Source: Streptomyces californicus
GTDB taxonomy: Bacteria; Actinomycetota; Actinomycetes; Streptomycetales; Streptomycetaceae
Assembly: GCF_000717645.1 (NCBI RefSeq)
Contig: NZ_JNZZ01000007.1
Coordinates: 183,483-247,482 of the forward strand
DNA length: 64,000 bases
Direction of reading: 5' to 3'
A model generated the notes under the pieces. That model ran no database searches and had not been told where the DNA came from. It saw only the letters and a list, made by a program, of their open reading frames with translations. Positions 63,002 through 64,000 of this stretch are shown piece after piece; position 1 is the stretch's first letter; each line of letters starts with the position of its first letter. The position numbers were made by a program, and so were the translations under genes.

Positions 63002-63946
63002 GTGAGCGACCACGACGCCGAGCACCCCGACGCGTGGAACGAGCCCTCCGCGTACGCCGGTTCCCCCACCCCGTACGCGGGTGACTCCGCCCACGCCGGC
63101 GCCGCCGAGCCCACCGGGCCGAGCGCCGTCACCCCGGCCGACGCCGCCGACGCGGCCCGCCTGGTCTCCTTCGGGCTCCAGCCCAAGCTGCTGCCCGCCC
63201 GCGACGCCGAGTACGCCGACCTGTTGCGCCGCTACCGGGAGGAGAGCGCCTTCGCCCGGCTCGCCGACGCCGTCGCCACCGGCCTCGGCCTCGTGGTCCT
63301 GGAGGTCTCCCCGCGCGCCGGGATGGCCGTGACCGCCGGAGAGGACTCCGTCTTCGCCGTCCGCATGGGCGACTACGCCCGCCGCGCCTCCTCCGACTCC
63401 GCCGACCGCTTCCTGCACGGCCTCGCCCACCTCGCCGTCGCCGCGCTCGCCTTCCCCCGCCCGGAGGACCTCGCCGACGACGCCTACATCGGCCGCATCA
63501 CCGTCAACGGCGTCGACGCCTTCGTACGCCAGGCATGCCGGCGGCTGGAGGAGCGCGCCGAGGAGCAGGGCGACAACACCGACCCCGCCAGCGACGCCCC
63601 CGGGCTCGAAGCGGGCTGGCGGATCTACACCCGCCGCAGCGCCACCGGCGCCACCAAGGACGCCCGCAGGCTCGCCGGATCCACCACCGGCATCATCGGC
63701 AAGGCCGTCGCCTTCCTCACCGACTCCGGCTTCCTCCAGCGCACCGGCGACGACGCGGGCGGCGCCTACCGGACCACCGCCCGCTACCAGCTCCAGGTCC
63801 GCGACCTGGCGGGCAGCGCCGCCATGGCCGAACTGCTGGAGCTCGGCGTCGTCCCCGTCACCGACGGCTCCGCCACCCTCCTCCCGCCGCCCGACCCCGA
63901 CAGCACGGAACTGGTCGCCGACGCGGGCCTGCCCTTCCACTCCTGA
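63002..63946 (+). CDS. Probable MukE/MksE/JetB-like (KITE) subunit
   Basis: A 314-residue soluble protein. After a disordered first 50 residues it has two winged-helix-like domains: residues 75-165 (FARLADAVATGLGLVVLEVS and onward) and 190-300 (GWRIYTRRSATGATKDARRL onward). That is the layout of KITE proteins in MukE/MksE/JetB. The preceding gene looks like the kleisin, and the 54 nt to the window edge would lead into an SMC ATPase gene if the prediction is right. GTG start with GAGGAG 9 nt upstream. Confidence 0.5.
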   Translation: MSDHDAEHPDAWNEPSAYAGSPTPYAGDSAHAGAAEPTGPSAVTPADAADAARLVSFGLQPKLLPARDAEYADLLRRYREESAFARLADAVATGLGLVVLEVSPRAGMAVTAGEDSVFAVRMGDYARRASSDSADRFLHGLAHLAVAALAFPRPEDLADDAYIGRITVNGVDAFVRQACRRLEERAEEQGDNTDPASDAPGLEAGWRIYTRRSATGATKDARRLAGSTTGIIGKAVAFLTDSGFLQRTGDDAGGAYRTTARYQLQVRDLAGSAAMAELLELGVVPVTDGSATLLPPPDPDSTELVADAGLPFHS

Positions 63947-64000
63947 CCCGCCCCCCGGCCCGCCGCCGTCGCCCCCCGTCGGCCGCCCCCCTCCCCGCAC
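63947..64000. other. End of window, no gene visible
   Basis: 54 nt of C-rich sequence after the last stop. No start codon with SD is visible; the next gene of the suspected SMC operon would begin beyond the edge. Confidence 0.4.

Overview
The window is very GC-rich, has strong third-position GC codon use, and carries several genes restricted to or typical of Streptomyces: the sporulation pair smeA-sffA, rbpA, a DasR-type chitinase promoter, and an isorenieratene carotenoid cluster. I read it as a Streptomyces chromosome, at or near the left part of the conserved core. From memory, the block smeA-sffA, rbpA, fxsA, ppm1 and the rib-his genes lies in the same general order in S. coelicolor (about SCO1415 to SCO1443). 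No prophage, IS element, CRISPR array, rRNA or tRNA gene was found.

Layout. 1-9400: a carotenoid cluster of two convergent operons, crtE-crtI-crtB-crtV on + and crtY-crtT-crtU on -, with a DUF5995 gene to the left. The proposed route is GGPP to phytoene to lycopene to beta-carotene to isorenieratene; the crtV product has every ligand of a Rieske non-heme iron oxygenase. 9700-16220: an aldehyde dehydrogenase, a VOC protein, an NCS2 permease and a divergent MFS/ROK pair with a shared palindrome. 16600-19120: a secreted GH18 chitinase with a well-formed promoter and operator repeats. 19250-25500: an FMN riboswitch and the riboflavin operon (ribD, ribE, ribM, ribBA, ribH), running into hisE and hisG. 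25690-28150: two CNNM/CorC-type membrane proteins. 28260-36530: an EccA-like TPR-AAA ATPase with a structured leader that may be a small RNA, a small P-loop kinase, a Tat-exported C39 peptidase and a Ski2-type helicase with an N-terminal zinc ribbon.

36660-44720: a K+ channel-RCK protein, a DUF3533-like membrane protein coupled to a 3-hydroxyacyl-CoA dehydrogenase, a divergent acyl-CoA dehydrogenase, an Lrp regulator and a YtcJ-like amidohydrolase. 45230-50450: polyprenol-phosphate mannose synthase, FxsA, RbpA (with a SigR-type promoter), an Atg22-like MFS protein, a GDPD phosphodiesterase and YczE. 50550-54260: a YczR-like MocR regulator divergent from yczE, then smeA-sffA, whose FtsK-like product has lost its Walker A lysine. 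54610-63950: an ankyrin protein, a HEAT-like protein, a DUF4240 protein, a fused 5-oxoprolinase, and at the right edge a pair that looks like the kleisin and KITE subunits of an MksBEF/Wadjet-type SMC complex, whose ATPase would lie just outside.

Recurring architecture: several convergent gene pairs end in hairpins whose arms contain the stop codons, and several genes have a -10-like hexamer 6 or 7 nt before the start codon, suggesting leaderless transcripts.
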